Shown here one piece after another: positions 52,583 through 60,434 of a stretch of 64,000 nucleotides of DNA. The translations under genes and the position numbers were made by a program. The first letter of the stretch is position 1; every line of letters starts with the position of its first letter. The notes under the pieces were generated by a model that saw only the letters and a program-made list of their open reading frames with translations, did no database searches and was not told the origin of the DNA. The stretch comes from Bacteroidales bacterium (GTDB taxonomy: Bacteria > Bacteroidota > Bacteroidia > Bacteroidales > F082): contig JALNZU010000011.1 in assembly GCA_023229245.1 (NCBI GenBank), positions 31,551-95,550 on the forward strand, in the 5' to 3' direction.

Positions 52583-55414
52583 TTAGCTGCCACGCATACA
52601 AAATTCTTTAAACGGGCAATAAATACATGATTTAGGATCATCAGAAGGTTTGATTGGTGTGGTGGTGTCTAACAACTCTTTAGCTATCTTCTCCAAGACT
52701 AAATGCATGATATCTTCAACCGGCAACGGATAGTGAAGTTTTTGATTGACAGGTTGTAACCCATCCAATGGCCTTCGCAGACTGACGATACCTGCATTAA
52801 TCTCAGTGGTGGGCGGGATTTGATTGGTATTGCGAAACAAATGCTCATACAAAGCCAACTGCAACGCCTTGCCTTTATCTTTGTGTGCATAATCATCCGC
52901 TTCATTTATAGTAAGCTCTTTGGATTCTACTTTACCGGTTTTATAATCAATAATACGAAGCTTACCATCAAGCAAATCAACCCTATCAATAATGCCCTTC
53001 AGCTTAACCGGCTGATTGGCAATAGTGAGGGTTTGCTGTAGCGTTGCTTCTAAGTGCAGAATGCGAATGCTATGTGTTTTGAGAGTCTGTTCATCCAATT
53101 CAATCACGCCTTCAATTAATTTTTGAGCTACCAACCATGCCAATCGGATATACCCACGCTCAAGATCAGCATCTGAATATTTTTCTTTGAACACCTGTTG
53201 AACCACATCAGGTAGTTGTTCCCGCACTTGCTTCAACATAGTATTGGTAAGATTCGTATTCAGCAAAGGTTGATAGAGGGTCTCCAAGCTGTTATGTACC
53301 ATAGTACCTAACATATTTGCAGCTATATCTTTTTCAGGATATTCTGGTTCTTCTATGTCTAACACATCCATCAGAAAAAACTTCAGCGGACAGGTGAAAT
53401 AATGCGAAAGAGAAGAAGCTGATATTCCTTTTTCAAGTTTTTTCCGTATCAGGAGAATAGTTTCAGGTGTTTTTTCAATCAGGATCTCAGCTGTATTTTT
53501 AGGAGCTTGTATTGGGAGTATAAAGTCGTCTTCACTAATACTGAGATGCGTATTGTGTTGTGATAGCTCATATTTCAGTTGTAACAGAAATCGGCTCATC
53601 TCTCCACCACCTAAGGGGTCAGGCTCAGTATTATAATACAGAAACACTCTGCTGGCATGAGCTATCAAATGGTAAAAATGAATGGCGAAAAGGTTTTGTT
53701 TGTCTTGTGCGACTGCTAATCCAAACTGCCGGCGAATATCGTTTGGGATCAACGAATTAGTTGCTTTTGAAGCCGGGAGTGTACCTTCATTGGCCGAAAC
53801 TATATGTATCTCATCAAAATCCAGGTTGCGAGTCTCAAGCAATCCCATAAGTTGCAGTCCCTCAAGTGGCTCACCACGAAGTTGTACAGAAGCAGTATGT
53901 GACAGATTGATGAACAATAGTTTTAATGAAGTAAAATCAGCTTGCTGAGTACGTGTCTGAAATAGATGTGTCAACCGATGAATAAATTTTTTTGCCAACG
54001 TCAATTGCTGCATAAAAAACTGTAAAGAAGCTGTCTGCAAATTGGCTTCAGACTGGCTAAACCATTGTAAAAGCATTTGATACACCTCTTGAATATATTC
54101 TAATGGAGGTAAACGGAGCAGCTCAACTATCTGCTTGAAGAACTTTAGACTTACAGCCGATTGTTCGGTCTTACCATCAGTGATCCTTTTTTCGTCTATA
54201 AAAAGTAAGCCTGATTGCAGTAGTTGTCCATAAAAATGAAATAGTTGCTGCAAATCCTTTTCAGGTAAGAGCATTCGTATCAACTCATTATGTATAATAG
54301 AAGCCATCGGTTGCAACGGTAGTATATTTTTTGTCTGAAATCGCTGCCGCTCTATTGCCAATTCCAAAAAAGAAAGTATCCATGAATATACAGCTCCTTG
54401 ATGGAAAGGTATCCCCATAGTAACATTGAGATGAGAAATATTTTCAGGGATCAGATGTAATACAGGTATCAAGAGCTTTTCGTCAGCCAGTACCACTGCT
54501 GTATGATGGTCGGCAGTTTTTTTCTGTTGCAGATTTGATCCCAGAGCATAAGCTTGGCCAGTGTTTGAGGAAATACCGATAATACGGACTTCCTTTGCCT
54601 TGCTCATCAATTTATTGGAAAAGCGCTCAGGCTTAAGCTGCGGATGTCTATGAAACATTCTCCTCAATGAAGCGCCTGCTTCATAGTATCCATTCAAGGA
54701 TTCATCCAACAGGTATCCATCCAAATTCCAGAAAAAACTTGCTTTATCCGTTTGATGCAACGCCACAAAAATCTGTTCTTCGGCTTTTGTCAATTGTGTA
54801 AACCCGGCAAATACAACTTTTTCATAAGGGATTAACTTAGAAAGGACTTCAGGCTTCAACGAAGTTAGATAACGAGCGATAAAACCATAATAGGCAATTT
54901 TCATCTCATTCATATAGCCCGATAAACGGTTGTGATACTCAGCCAAAAGGCGAAAAAAATGAAGATACTTACGTTCATATTCCGATAAAGGACTACCATC
55001 GGGATGCCACATTTCAATGGCTTTGGCTTCGGACAAAAAGCTGAATAGTTTCTTACTGTCCACCATTGCGTGATCTACTTCTTCAAAATCATTCAGCATT
55101 TGAATACCATATGGAGCGAACGTACTCAGATTCTCCTCTGCTTGCTGCCCCATAGAAAGGTGAATATCCAGTAATTCGAAGATCAGATCTAAAGTATCCG
55201 CTAATTTAAAACCCGACCAAGATGCAAATGCATCCTCTACAGAGCTTATCTCGGGAAGCCATGAAGATGCGCCTAACCGGTTGATCAGCGCCTGACGCAA
55301 AAAGATGGCTGCCCTACGATTTGGAAAAACAATCAGCAACCGATGCAAGCGGCCTCCAAACTCTTTTAAAATATTGTCAGCAACTAAGTCAATGAATCTT
55401 TGATGATCACTCAT
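52583..55414 (-). CDS. AddB-like PD-(D/E)XK nuclease with degenerate helicase region
   Basis: A 943-residue protein of the AddB/RecB-nuclease group. The C-terminus is a PD-(D/E)XK domain: GIIDRVDLLDGKLRIIDYKT carries the acidic and D-Y-K residues. Iron-sulfur cysteines flank it, one at YFTCPLKFFLMD and three in CIYCPFKEFC. The N-terminus resembles a UvrD-like helicase, but where Walker A is expected it reads FPNRRAAIFLRQAL, without GKT, as in AddB proteins whose helicase is inactive. AddB works with AddA in double-strand break processing; no AddA gene is in the window. It starts 19 nt after the nucleotidyltransferase gene on the same strand. Confidence 0.82.
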   Translation of the reverse strand: MSDHQRFIDLVADNILKEFGGRLHRLLIVFPNRRAAIFLRQALINRLGASSWLPEISSVEDAFASWSGFKLADTLDLIFELLDIHLSMGQQAEENLSTFAPYGIQMLNDFEEVDHAMVDSKKLFSFLSEAKAIEMWHPDGSPLSEYERKYLHFFRLLAEYHNRLSGYMNEMKIAYYGFIARYLTSLKPEVLSKLIPYEKVVFAGFTQLTKAEEQIFVALHQTDKASFFWNLDGYLLDESLNGYYEAGASLRRMFHRHPQLKPERFSNKLMSKAKEVRIIGISSNTGQAYALGSNLQQKKTADHHTAVVLADEKLLIPVLHLIPENISHLNVTMGIPFHQGAVYSWILSFLELAIERQRFQTKNILPLQPMASIIHNELIRMLLPEKDLQQLFHFYGQLLQSGLLFIDEKRITDGKTEQSAVSLKFFKQIVELLRLPPLEYIQEVYQMLLQWFSQSEANLQTASLQFFMQQLTLAKKFIHRLTHLFQTRTQQADFTSLKLLFINLSHTASVQLRGEPLEGLQLMGLLETRNLDFDEIHIVSANEGTLPASKATNSLIPNDIRRQFGLAVAQDKQNLFAIHFYHLIAHASRVFLYYNTEPDPLGGGEMSRFLLQLKYELSQHNTHLSISEDDFILPIQAPKNTAEILIEKTPETILLIRKKLEKGISASSLSHYFTCPLKFFLMDVLDIEEPEYPEKDIAANMLGTMVHNSLETLYQPLLNTNLTNTMLKQVREQLPDVVQQVFKEKYSDADLERGYIRLAWLVAQKLIEGVIELDEQTLKTHSIRILHLEATLQQTLTIANQPVKLKGIIDRVDLLDGKLRIIDYKTGKVESKELTINEADDYAHKDKGKALQLALYEHLFRNTNQIPPTTEINAGIVSLRRPLDGLQPVNQKLHYPLPVEDIMHLVLEKIAKELLDTTTPIKPSDDPKSCIYCPFKEFCMRGS

Positions 55415-55433
55415 TCCGGTTCTTAAATTTTAA

Positions 55434-56183
55434 TCAGTCAATACCTAAGGTACGCAACTCCTGTTCTATATAGTCAATTTCTGCCTCTTTCCCAAGGTCA
55501 AACCAATAGCGTCCCTGCTGAAGATTTCCTTTTATCATATATGTCTCAGCAGCCTGAAGATATAGATCAATCATAGCTGTTTTTTGTACAGGAAAGTCGA
55601 GTAATAATCTCTTCCGTAAATAATGTATTCCGTTGAATGCAAGCTCTATCTCCGGTTTGCAGTGAATGGACAGCAGCTTTCTTTCATTTTTTTCTAAATG
55701 ATGCCATCCACATAAGTTCATCGAAGCATCGAACAGCAGCTTTCGGCTGCTCTCTCTTTGCTGTACCATCAGTGAAGCATCCAACTCCAGTGTTGCGGCA
55801 TGCCGGCAAAAATCCAGAAGTGGTGAATCCGATAATATATCCACATTATGAATTAAAATATGCTCAAAAGATTGCATCAAAGGCAGAGCTTTAAGTAAGG
55901 CACCTCCTGTATCCATCAGTTGGTCTGTTTCGTCTGAAATAATGATATTCAGATTAAAATTACGGTGTTGCTTCAGGAAGTCAATGATCTGCGCTGAAAA
56001 ATGATGTACATTGATTACGCAATTGGTAAACCCTTCCTGCTGAATTTTCTTGATGACCCTTTGCAATAATGGAATGCCGTTTACTTCGACTAATGCTTTA
56101 GGCCGGTCGGCTGTCAAGCTACCCAGGCGGGTTCCTCTGCCTGCAGCTAAGATAAAAACAAGTATTTCATCAGGCTTCAACAT
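55434..56183 (-). CDS. MurU-like sugar-phosphate nucleotidyltransferase
   Basis: A 249-residue nucleotidyltransferase. The signature FILAAGRGTRLGSLTADRPKA holds the pyrophosphorylase loop and the Lys that contacts phosphate, and HILIHNVDIL the metal-binding Asp. In Pseudomonas, MurU converts MurNAc-1-phosphate to UDP-MurNAc after the kinase AmgK. Here an AmgK-like kinase gene ends 9 nt upstream, so the same peptidoglycan recycling step is likely. Mannose-1-phosphate or another sugar-1-phosphate is an alternative substrate, since sequence in this family does not fix the sugar. Confidence 0.82.
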   Translation of the reverse strand: MLKPDEILVFILAAGRGTRLGSLTADRPKALVEVNGIPLLQRVIKKIQQEGFTNCVINVHHFSAQIIDFLKQHRNFNLNIIISDETDQLMDTGGALLKALPLMQSFEHILIHNVDILSDSPLLDFCRHAATLELDASLMVQQRESSRKLLFDASMNLCGWHHLEKNERKLLSIHCKPEIELAFNGIHYLRKRLLLDFPVQKTAMIDLYLQAAETYMIKGNLQQGRYWFDLGKEAEIDYIEQELRTLGID

Positions 56184-56192
56184 ACATACGCT

Positions 56193-57632
56193 TTATTTCT
56201 GTTTCTGAAGTACATGATGTTCAAGCGTTATGCTAAGCTGAGGAAAATGTTCATGTATCCATTGAAATGTTTTTTCGGCCATATAAACCGATCGGTGCTG
56301 GCCTCCGGTACATCCGAAACTTACCATCAGGTTGTCAAAATTTCGTTCAATATAATTTTCTATCGAAAGGTTAAGTAGTTGAGTGATATGTTCAAAAAAC
56401 TTTGCTACGACTTCTTGTGAATCAAGGTATGCAACTACTTCTTTATCCTTTCCTGTCATCCGTTTAAAAGCTTCTTCCCGTCCGGGATTCGGCAAAGGCC
56501 GGCAGTCGAACACATGACCACCTCCGTTTCCGCTATAATCAATAGGAATCCCTCCATCTTTGTACGAAAAACTGGATAAAGTTATGTGAAGCTCTCCCCT
56601 ATTGTGCGATACAGGAATATTTGGTAAGTCTATATCCAACAATCGTTTGAGAACGTCATACAGATACGGAAATTCCGTTTTTAGAGGAGTATGCTGTAAC
56701 TGATCTTCAAGAGAACGTAGAGCAAACGGAATGCTTCGTAAAAAGTGAGGTCGTTTCTGGATCAGGCCTCTATATCCATAAGCTCCCATCACCTGCAGCA
56801 GCCTGAAAAACACAAAATAAGGTAAAAACTTCCGGAATGATAACGAGTCGGGATCAATATACTGACGCAGAGAAGTAATATATACGTCTATGGCATCATT
56901 GCGCACTGCTTCCGGTATGGCAGCTTTAGTCTGATATAATAAAGACACTATATCATATTGCAATGGTCCCTTGCGAGCACCCTGAAAATCAATAAACCAA
57001 AGCTGATCCTGATAAACCATGATGTTGCGCGATTGAAAATCACGGTACATAAAAAATTCGGAGGGTACTGAAGCAAGTAGAATCGCAAAACGCTGTAAAT
57101 CAGCATCCAAATCATATTCGTTAAAAACGAAGTTTGGAAACATTTTCAAAAAATAGTACTTGAAGTAGTACAGATCGTCTAAAATGGTTTTAGTAGAATA
57201 AGTTGCGTTTGGCCATGATCGTTCAAAATTTACCTGCTCTCCCGCCCTGCACTGTATCAGGGCAAGCATGCGCACTGCCTCGTAGAGCCAGGCTCGTAAC
57301 TGAGCTTCTGACACTCGAGCTTGGTCATCCGTAATAAGCTGAAACAAGTTTGTATCACCTAAATCCGTTTGTAAATAAAACTTACGATCCGAACTGATCT
57401 GATACACTTCGGGTACTCGCACACCTATTGATCTCAAGCCATTAGCAAACTCAAAAAAGGCTTCATTTTCTGAGATATTCTCATTAAAAGTTCCTACCAA
57501 ACTATGACCCTCAGAGGTAATCCGATAGTATCTTCGTATGGAACCCGCCGAAGGCAAGGGAGATACGACAAGAGGCTGTTGAGCCGTTACAGACTCGAAC
57601 AGCCGGATATAATCATCTCGCAAATAAATCAT
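56193..57632 (-). CDS. AmgK-like aminosugar kinase fused to RapZ C-terminal domain
   Basis: A 479-residue two-domain protein. Residues 1-335 form an APH-type kinase with SEFFMYRDFQSRNIMVY (catalytic loop, Asp198) and LWFIDFQGARKGPLQYD (metal site, Asp215), the arrangement seen in AmgK (HRDxHSRNLM, DFQDA). AmgK phosphorylates the anomeric carbon of MurNAc or GlcNAc. Residues about 345-470 match the RapZ C-terminal domain: SSFSYKDGGIP, HVFDCRPLPNPG and SFGCTGGQHRSVYMAE. In E. coli RapZ the C-T-G-G-x-H-R-S region helps bind glucosamine-6-phosphate and the RNA-degradation partner complex. The RapZ N-terminal P-loop domain is absent. It lies 9 nt before the MurU-like gene. Confidence 0.87.
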   Translation of the reverse strand: MIYLRDDYIRLFESVTAQQPLVVSPLPSAGSIRRYYRITSEGHSLVGTFNENISENEAFFEFANGLRSIGVRVPEVYQISSDRKFYLQTDLGDTNLFQLITDDQARVSEAQLRAWLYEAVRMLALIQCRAGEQVNFERSWPNATYSTKTILDDLYYFKYYFLKMFPNFVFNEYDLDADLQRFAILLASVPSEFFMYRDFQSRNIMVYQDQLWFIDFQGARKGPLQYDIVSLLYQTKAAIPEAVRNDAIDVYITSLRQYIDPDSLSFRKFLPYFVFFRLLQVMGAYGYRGLIQKRPHFLRSIPFALRSLEDQLQHTPLKTEFPYLYDVLKRLLDIDLPNIPVSHNRGELHITLSSFSYKDGGIPIDYSGNGGGHVFDCRPLPNPGREEAFKRMTGKDKEVVAYLDSQEVVAKFFEHITQLLNLSIENYIERNFDNLMVSFGCTGGQHRSVYMAEKTFQWIHEHFPQLSITLEHHVLQKQK

Positions 57633-57658
57633 AGTCGTTGCATGGTTTCGTACTCTGG

Positions 57659-57666
57659 CAAAAGTA
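57659..57666 (-). promoter_or_regulatory. Candidate -7 box for the AmgK-RapZ/MurU/AddB operon
   Basis: Minus-strand TACTTTTG (TAnnTTTG), 26 nt before the ATG at 57632. It implies transcription independent of the restriction-modification genes. Confidence 0.42.
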
Positions 57667-57704
57667 AAGCTAAATTTGAATTATCTATGCGCAAGACTTC
57701 TGAA

Positions 57705-57743
57705 CTTGCGTAGTTGCAAGGAGTAAAATCAATGTATTTTACT
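57705..57743. repeat. Two adjacent inverted repeats downstream of the restriction gene
   Basis: CTTGC/GCAAG (57705-57709 and 57716-57720) and AGTAAAAT/ATTTTACT (57722-57729 and 57736-57743) lie between the restriction gene stop and the AmgK promoter box. No T run follows, so terminator function is uncertain. Confidence 0.4.
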
Positions 57744-57770
57744 GATTAAGGTATTGGTTTTTGAAACGTG

Positions 57771-58472
57771 TTAGATCAGCCGCCTTTGATGTTTGTACAG
57801 CTTTAAAAGATTTTTTTCAACTATCCTAAATCCTGTTCCATGGTTTCTGACGGTTCCATTAGGTTTAAGATGCATTCTAAGGTCTATTGCTATTTGGCCG
57901 TTTTCAAAAACCTGCATAAACTTCTCTGGGTCAGGAATATCAAGTAAATAAGCCTCGTTATAATGAAATTCCTCGTGGATATCATCTTTTGAGAAGCGAT
58001 TATCAGCTATAACTAAAAGCAACCGTTCTAATTTAGTAATAAATTTACCGATAATAGTATAGATACTCCAAATAGCAAGAACCTCATCCTCATATTGAAG
58101 CAATACTTTGTTTTGTTCTTTTTCGAAACTGATTGACAGGCCTTGTGGATTAGGTGTTCCATAAAAAACTGTAGAATAAAGAGCTTGTCGTTCAGATTTT
58201 TCTATATAGCCATAGGTTTCAATGATCTGTCTTTTAGGTAGTTGCCATACCGCACGATTAAAAGTGAATAAGGTTACTAATGAGCTTGAACTACGCCTAG
58301 TGGCTTTCAGTTCCACTCTTCCTCCAATATCAGGAATGGACACATTGCTTTCGACAAGTTCTAATTCTTGCTCCAACGTATATCCAATACCTGTGGCCCC
58401 CTTTCTATGCGATTGAATAAACCCTCTTTGTTTAAGTCGCTGTAATAATGTTTGAATTTCTTTTTGGTTCAT
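57771..58472 (-). CDS. Type II restriction endonuclease, MvaI/BcnI family
   Basis: A 233-residue nuclease. KGATGIGYTLEQELELVESN followed by IPDIGGRVELKATRR places the PD-(D/E)XK catalytic residues at Asp48, Glu54 and Lys56 (P-D-x5-E-L-K). SLVTLFTFNRAVW matches the conserved block of the MvaI/BcnI family. Characterised members cut CC^WGG (MvaI) or CC^SGG (BcnI) as monomers; the exact site here is not readable. Its ATG directly abuts the methyltransferase stop (TAA-ATG, 58475-58470), so the pair is translationally coupled and the methyltransferase is made first. Typical length for the family. Confidence 0.85.
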   Translation of the reverse strand: MNQKEIQTLLQRLKQRGFIQSHRKGATGIGYTLEQELELVESNVSIPDIGGRVELKATRRSSSSLVTLFTFNRAVWQLPKRQIIETYGYIEKSERQALYSTVFYGTPNPQGLSISFEKEQNKVLLQYEDEVLAIWSIYTIIGKFITKLERLLLVIADNRFSKDDIHEEFHYNEAYLLDIPDPEKFMQVFENGQIAIDLRMHLKPNGTVRNHGTGFRIVEKNLLKLYKHQRRLI

Positions 58473-59717
58473 TTATTTTTTTTGCATTACCACAATATAC
58501 TCATGTTTCATAGTAGTAGATTTATCACCCACCACATTTGAAGGTGAGTTCTTTGATGGCATTCTCTTATTTGGAATATTTCTTATTATAGTCTCGACAT
58601 GCCTAAAGTCGTTCATCTCGAAAAACTCTTTTGTAATTTCATCCATTGGAATTTGTACAGACTTTACAGTTCTATTACCTACTACATAACATGCATATTT
58701 TCGAGGCTTTAATTTTTTTGAGACATTATCAATCGACTTTTTATAGTCAACAAAGAATGAAAAAACCTCCTTTGCACGTTTCTCATCAGTTTGAGCAATT
58801 TTCTCTATTGTATCATTGAGTATAAATGAGTTAATAGAATAAGGATGATTTTTTTTCTTTCCACCCATCAGAAGCTCATCAATTCTATTGGCATTTTCAA
58901 TTCCCATCCACTGATTAGATAAGCGCGAATATTGTCCATAGGCTACTGTAGTTCTTGAATCGCCATAAGGAGGTGAAGTTAAAATGATATCCATGCTATG
59001 ATCAGCTATTTTGCTATCCGGTATGTAATTGACTGTATTAAAGCTATGTATAGCTGAGGTTGCTACATTTTCTTTTGCCTTCTCATATTCAAGCAGTCCA
59101 TTTTTATTTCGACTCAATTTTGAAAGAAATATACCAAAGCTATCAGGATCGAAATTATCCCTTTTTTCTTTTTGGATTCTCACTAATTTGAACTCACTTT
59201 TTTTTGTGAGCGATGATTCTCGAATAGTTTCAGAAAAAGCAACTAAGAAAAACATTCTTACATGATCATCTTTAATGTTGTCAATGAACGACTTAATGAT
59301 AGCTAATTTATGTTGTGCCCTCTTATTAAACCAAAAATCAATATTTGAAAATTGCGGTAACACCACTGAATAGTTTCTTGTGATACCAAATCTAAATTGA
59401 AAAGCAAAGTCGTTAAAATCTTTCAAATACAGGTCTAATAGCTGTGTGTTAATCAAAGTAGTCTTTGCTTTTGCTATAAGTCGTGCTAGGGGATTTATAT
59501 CGGTACCTATGGCATGAATATTTTTAAGATTAGCTTCTACCAATGAAGTACCCGTTCCACAATATGGATCAAAAAGTATCTTGGAGTTCATCCCATATTT
59601 AACAAGGAGCCGTTCAGCAATTTGAGGTATCATCATAGCCGGATAGCTATGGTAGCAATGAGTAAACCTCTTAGTATCAGCTTCTCTAAAATCCCAAGAA
59701 AAATCAGAGTATTTCAT
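58473..59717 (-). CDS. DNA methyltransferase of the type II system (probable N4-cytosine)
   Basis: A 414-residue site-specific DNA methyltransferase. SAM-binding motif I is FDPYCGTGTSLVEA (49-62) and catalytic motif IV is TSPPYGDS (247-254). The S-P-P-Y form is most often found in N4-cytosine enzymes, which agrees with MvaI/BcnI partners. About 190 residues between motifs I and IV may hold the target-recognition domain. It should protect host DNA from the nuclease encoded immediately downstream. The region looks richer in Lys, Asn and Ile codons than its neighbours, consistent with horizontal acquisition, though I did not compute composition. A -7 box lies just 5 nt before the ATG. Confidence 0.87.
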   Translation of the reverse strand: MKYSDFSWDFREADTKRFTHCYHSYPAMMIPQIAERLLVKYGMNSKILFDPYCGTGTSLVEANLKNIHAIGTDINPLARLIAKAKTTLINTQLLDLYLKDFNDFAFQFRFGITRNYSVVLPQFSNIDFWFNKRAQHKLAIIKSFIDNIKDDHVRMFFLVAFSETIRESSLTKKSEFKLVRIQKEKRDNFDPDSFGIFLSKLSRNKNGLLEYEKAKENVATSAIHSFNTVNYIPDSKIADHSMDIILTSPPYGDSRTTVAYGQYSRLSNQWMGIENANRIDELLMGGKKKNHPYSINSFILNDTIEKIAQTDEKRAKEVFSFFVDYKKSIDNVSKKLKPRKYACYVVGNRTVKSVQIPMDEITKEFFEMNDFRHVETIIRNIPNKRMPSKNSPSNVVGDKSTTMKHEYIVVMQKK

Positions 59718-59721
59718 TTTT

Positions 59722-59729
59722 CAAAGATA
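59722..59729 (-). promoter_or_regulatory. Candidate -7 box of the restriction-modification operon
   Basis: Minus-strand TATCTTTG (TAnnTTTG) ends 4 nt before the ATG at 59717, so the mRNA may be leaderless or nearly so. A TTTG lies 16 nt farther upstream (59746-59749), slightly close. Confidence 0.4.
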
Positions 59730-59808
59730 TTAACTTTTTCTGTCACAAATCAGATCCTATTTAGCATAGAAATTAATGCTATGTTTTATTTTTTCAGTTT
59801 TAAATATG

Positions 59809-59816
59809 TAATTTTG
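59809..59816 (+). promoter_or_regulatory. Candidate -7 box of the ferritin-like gene
   Basis: TAATTTTG (TAnnTTTG) about 25 nt before the ATG at 59842; divergent from the restriction-modification promoter. Confidence 0.4.
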
Positions 59817-59841
59817 TGGTATTCACTTTTAAACTTTTTTT

Positions 59842-60345
59842 ATGGATTCTAACAAAGCTATTGATATTCTAAAAGCGGCCATACTATTGGAAAGGCGTGG
59901 TCAGGCTTTTTATGCGCAGGTAGCCAAACAAACCCAAAGCAAAGCTGTTAAAGAAATTTTTGAGATGATGGCAGCCGAAGAGGAGGATCATGCCCGTTTT
60001 CTCTCCGATCAGTTTACCCAATACGAAAAAACCCAGACATTCGTCAAACCCGATTTTAAACAGCCCATAGACGATACTAATGCCGCCTTGATCCTATCCG
60101 ATGAGATCAAAAAAGAGATCAGCGCTGCCGGATTTGAAGCAGCTGCCATCTCAGCTGCTATTGATTTAGAAAACAGGTCTATAGAGCTATATACACAAAG
60201 AGCTAAAGAGGCCGACGACCCCCATGAAAAAGAACTATACCAGATGCTAGCCGACTGGGAGAAAACTCACCACCAGCTATTGCATAAAATGAATGAAGAC
60301 CTCAAAGAGAAAATATGGTACGACAATAGTTTCTGGCCTTTTTAA
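59842..60345 (+). CDS. Rubrerythrin/ferritin-like di-iron protein
   Basis: A 167-residue four-helix-bundle protein. The carboxylate/histidine di-iron ligands are visible: Glu17 in ILLERRGQAFY, E47-x2-H50 in AAEEEDHARFL, Glu in AIDLENRSIELY and a second ExxH in DWEKTHHQLL. It probably reduces peroxide or handles iron in the cytoplasm. It lacks the rubredoxin-like CxxC iron site, so it is an erythrin-only form that would need an external electron donor. Monocistronic, with promoter box upstream and a terminator at 60375-60416. Confidence 0.87.
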   Translation: MDSNKAIDILKAAILLERRGQAFYAQVAKQTQSKAVKEIFEMMAAEEEDHARFLSDQFTQYEKTQTFVKPDFKQPIDDTNAALILSDEIKKEISAAGFEAAAISAAIDLENRSIELYTQRAKEADDPHEKELYQMLADWEKTHHQLLHKMNEDLKEKIWYDNSFWPF

Positions 60346-60374
60346 TTGTACTTTGAACACAACAACCTAATACG

Positions 60375-60416
60375 AAAAAACGATGAAACAGCTTACTGTT
60401 GTTTCCATCGTTTTTT
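60375..60416 (+). terminator. Rho-independent terminator of the ferritin-like gene
   Basis: CGATG-AAAC (60381 onward) pairs with GTTT-CATCG (to 60410) around a loop with CTTACTG, followed by TTTTTTGTTT and preceded by an A run. Confidence 0.6.
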
Positions 60417-60434
60417 GTTTTAAACACATTACAT

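Noticed and set aside
56193..57632. Aminoglycoside resistance phosphotransferase
   Set aside because: The APH fold is shared, but the YRDFQSRNIM and IDFQGA motifs and MurU neighbour fit the AmgK sugar-kinase branch, and the RapZ domain has no link to drug resistance.
52583..59717. Defence island
   Set aside because: Only the restriction-modification pair is a defence function; its neighbours are cell-wall salvage, repair and iron/peroxide genes.
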